In this document: positions 31,390 to 36,110 of the stretch, piece after piece
Position numbering within the stretch: the stretch's first letter is position 1
Layout of the letters: each line of letters starts with the position of its first letter
Assembly: GCA_958430865.1 (NCBI GenBank)
Contig: CAUDNR010001902.1
Span: forward strand, 37,823-73,932
Reading direction: 5' to 3'
Length of the DNA: 36,110 nt
Source of the DNA: Entrophospora sp. SA101
Taxonomy: Eukaryota > Glomeromycota > Glomeromycetes > Entrophosporales > Entrophosporaceae
The notes under the pieces: model-generated
Told to the model about the DNA's origin: nothing
Databases searched by the model: none
Seen by the model: only the letters and a program-made list of their open reading frames with translations
Program-made: the position numbers and the translations under genes

Positions 31390-33683
31390 CCCACCATCAA
31401 ATAAAAAATCATATGATGGAAGTCGTTAATGAATGTCATCATCATCATCATCATCATAAACATCATGATGATAGTAATAAAAGAGTGGTAACATGTGTGT
31501 ATATATATATTTTTTGTTCAAATTTAATGATTTTTATGATTTTTATGTGTAAATTTACATCTATATTTATGTGTTAAATACATCTGAAAGAAGGCTTGCT
31601 CTACTTGAATAGAAAAATCGCTAATACCTCTTTTCTGAATGGTAAGTAAATCGATCAGTAAAACATAGGTTTAATTATGTGGACACATAGATATAGGACA
31701 CGTTTTAAAATATAGGAAAATATTATATAATCTTTTACAAAGAATTGATCATATAACTTGTATGTTTATAACCTTTATTGTTGTTATTAATATTACATTA
31801 ACATAAACAGATATTTTGCATTGATTAACCCGAGTTTGTTTGATACAATATAATTAAAATTTTGGCTGGAATAAATTATCACTCCACCCAAAATTTTAAT
31901 AAGTCTAAATTAAGAATCAATTTTCTTGCATGATTTATACGCAATAAACTTTTCGCATGTCAAGATTTGGCACCTCTTTCTATATTACTATTAAAAGGAT
32001 TTTTTTTGTGACACGCATTATACTGCGTTAATACAACCAACAATAACTTGGACTTAATATTAAATATACAGTAACTTCCGCCCATATGTATTTTCTGTGC
32101 CTCTCTGTTCGCTATGGAAATATCCACCAATAGGAAGAGAGAGCTCGTTGCGGAGAGTGTGGTTTATTTAGTTAATATTATTAGGGTTTTACTGGGAAAT
32201 TCCGATAAACATTTCAAAATATTAATATTAATATATTAAATCCGGTAAAATTTTGCCAATCCAGTTTTTTAACCGGATAAATTGAAGACCAACCTTATAA
32301 CAATATAAATATTTATAGTGGGGATAAAACAAAAGACTTTGACTAATTGTGGGAAGAATACTTTTTGGCGAGAGTACTTGGTTTCTGTTATTATTGTTCT
32401 AATGAAAAATACTAATTAGTATAGATTTAAAAATTATTATTATTATGTATGATAAATTATTTTTGAAAAAAAAAAATATTGTTTAGAAAAAATTTTTATC
32501 TATTTGACAAATTTATCTATTTCATGCTTATTGACACGTAAAATTTTTGTCGATCGTCGTCTAATTTTTTAGTCGAAGAAAATCTTTATTTGCTATTATC
32601 CCGATTTGTCGAATTCACGTTATGCGTAAATTAAAAAAGGAATGTGAATTAAATTAATCAATCAATCGAGTAATTAAAATTAGATTTTTGAATTGCTGCT
32701 AACATCAATCAATCATAAATGTATTAATTTGTCCACTTAGAAATCCAATTAATTAATTAATTAACAAATGCCGCAAGTAAATAATAATAAGTAAACAGCA
32801 AAACAACAAACACACAATAAAAATTATCAATATTTATAATATTTATGCTAAATTTGTAATAATTTATTACAATTAATAAATACAAAAAAAAAACTAAAAC
32901 TAATTGCCAAATTCCAACTGGAAACCTTTTTCAATCGGCCAACCAACCATTCATCCGTTGCTCATTTTTTTTTTCTTTACTAAATTAAGTCTTTTCATCT
33001 TTACTAAATTAGTTTTTTTTATTAGATTTTAAAAAAAATTTTATTTTCATAGTTGATTATTTGCATATAAAATAATCGGTGACGCGTGATGATTAACTAA
33101 TTTTTGCTACATATAATAAATAAAATTTGTATCACAATAAATTTGATTAATATAAAAAAAATGGTGATTTTACATGAGATTATGAGTTATTGCGTGTTCA
33201 CTACATTTTTCAACTTTCCTTATATGGAATTTATTATTTGCTTGGTCAATTTTAGAACAAGATTTATTTTTATTAATTAAGTACAAAGAATATCAGCCAT
33301 CAGGAGAATAAATTAATAATAGTAGTTGATTATTTTTATGCGCGAGTGGTGAAACTTAATAAATTACTGGTGATGATCTATTTTTAATGGCTGTAAAATA
33401 GATACAAAGAGAGGTTGATTTTTAATTAGAGAGATCTTCCCTCAAATTATATGATATATAAATTAAGATCACAAATAAAAATATTTATTATTATTTACAT
33501 AATATATACATAATATTATACATAACTACAATATATATAAATATATATTAATTAAAACAGAAGATAATAAATGTGAGATTTTGATTGGTGCATTTTAGAT
33601 TACATATACATATATAAGTAAAATATGCTGCATTATTATCTCCAAACAAAAAAGTCTCTAATTGATTGAATTATTATTTTTAG
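31390..33683. other. Long intergenic region upstream of beta-tubulin
   Basis: No gene. There is a CAT/ATC microsatellite at 31434-31460. A GC-richer segment at 32080-32165 (TTCCGCCCATATG...GAGAGAGAGCTCGTTGCGGA) and short inverted pairs such as AATCCGGT/ACCGGATA at 32239-32280 suggest small repeat remnants. The right part belongs to the tubulin promoter. Confidence 0.4.
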
Positions 33684-35911
<2,228 letters not shown>

Positions 35912-35930
35912 TTTAATTATAGAATACATC

Positions 35931-35936
35931 AATAAA
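35931..35936 (+). terminator. Beta-tubulin polyadenylation signal
   Basis: AATAAA lies 20 bases after the tubulin stop codon, followed by A/T-rich sequence. It is a plausible cleavage/polyadenylation signal, but such motifs are frequent by chance in this AT-rich DNA. Confidence 0.45.
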
Positions 35937-36110
35937 AATAATCAAAAAATAAAAATATAAAAAAACAATATAACAAAGCACATACAATACATACATATAT
36001 TTTTTTTAAAATATTATAAATTTTTTCATAAATTTTATTTTTTTGTGTGGTGGAGTTTTTTTTAAACAAAAAATAATAATTATAATAATAATAATAATTT
36101 AGAATAAATA
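35937..36110. other. 3' flank, A/T-rich
   Basis: Poly-A and poly-T rich sequence with an (ATA)n-type run at 36070-36095. No gene is visible before the window end. Confidence 0.6.

Overview
This is a eukaryotic, very AT-rich window: long A/T homopolymers, Asn codon runs, GT...AG introns of about 80-120 bases, and abundant decayed transposons. Gene architecture, a divergent HMG-box (MATA-HMG-like) gene, protein-kinase and RecQ debris, and mixed Tc1/mariner and hAT relics suggest an early-diverging fungus. The best fit is an arbuscular mycorrhizal fungus of the Glomeromycotina (Rhizophagus-like). That assignment is inference from family recognition, not a database result.

Layout. 1-1157: a decayed Tc1/mariner transposase on the minus strand, inserted at a TA inside a hAT transposase relic (1158-1615). 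1690-2455: a tandem array of about 18 units of 44 bp, each carrying a 14-bp palindrome, with a 131-bp higher-order period. 2794-3375 and 3590-4266: a broken hAT N-terminal half and a broken unidentified gene. 4658-7617: a five-part RNA-associated protein (ERI-1/RNase T-like exonuclease fold, RRM, Asn-rich linker, RanBP2 zinc fingers) whose first catalytic Asp is missing. 8906-10967: a truncated, frameshifted RecQ helicase, a probable kinase tail fragment and a Rok1-type DEAD-box fragment. 11894-12740: an 847-bp Tc1-family deletion derivative with intact 44-bp terminal inverted repeats. 15284-15781: an HMG-box-like gene. 16.1-16.6 kb: kinase debris. 18255-20136: a five-exon gene for a 490-residue coiled-coil, tail-anchored protein. 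20.1-24.5 kb: gene-poor decayed sequence. 24691-25669 (minus): phosphatidylserine synthase (CHO1 type). 26.5-28.2 kb: a dimeric tandem repeat with inverted relatives around a GC-richer block. 29145-30990: a mitochondrial-type PPR protein. 34126-35911: complete beta-tubulin.

The intact-looking genes are unrelated housekeeping or regulatory genes, each with its own promoter; there is no operon or evident pathway cluster. Exon joins were worked out by reading-frame and family continuity and are internally consistent (all phases match), but no transcript data were available. The most unusual items are the two higher-order tandem arrays, the catalytically altered exonuclease-RRM-zinc-finger protein, and the nested or deleted Tc1 elements.
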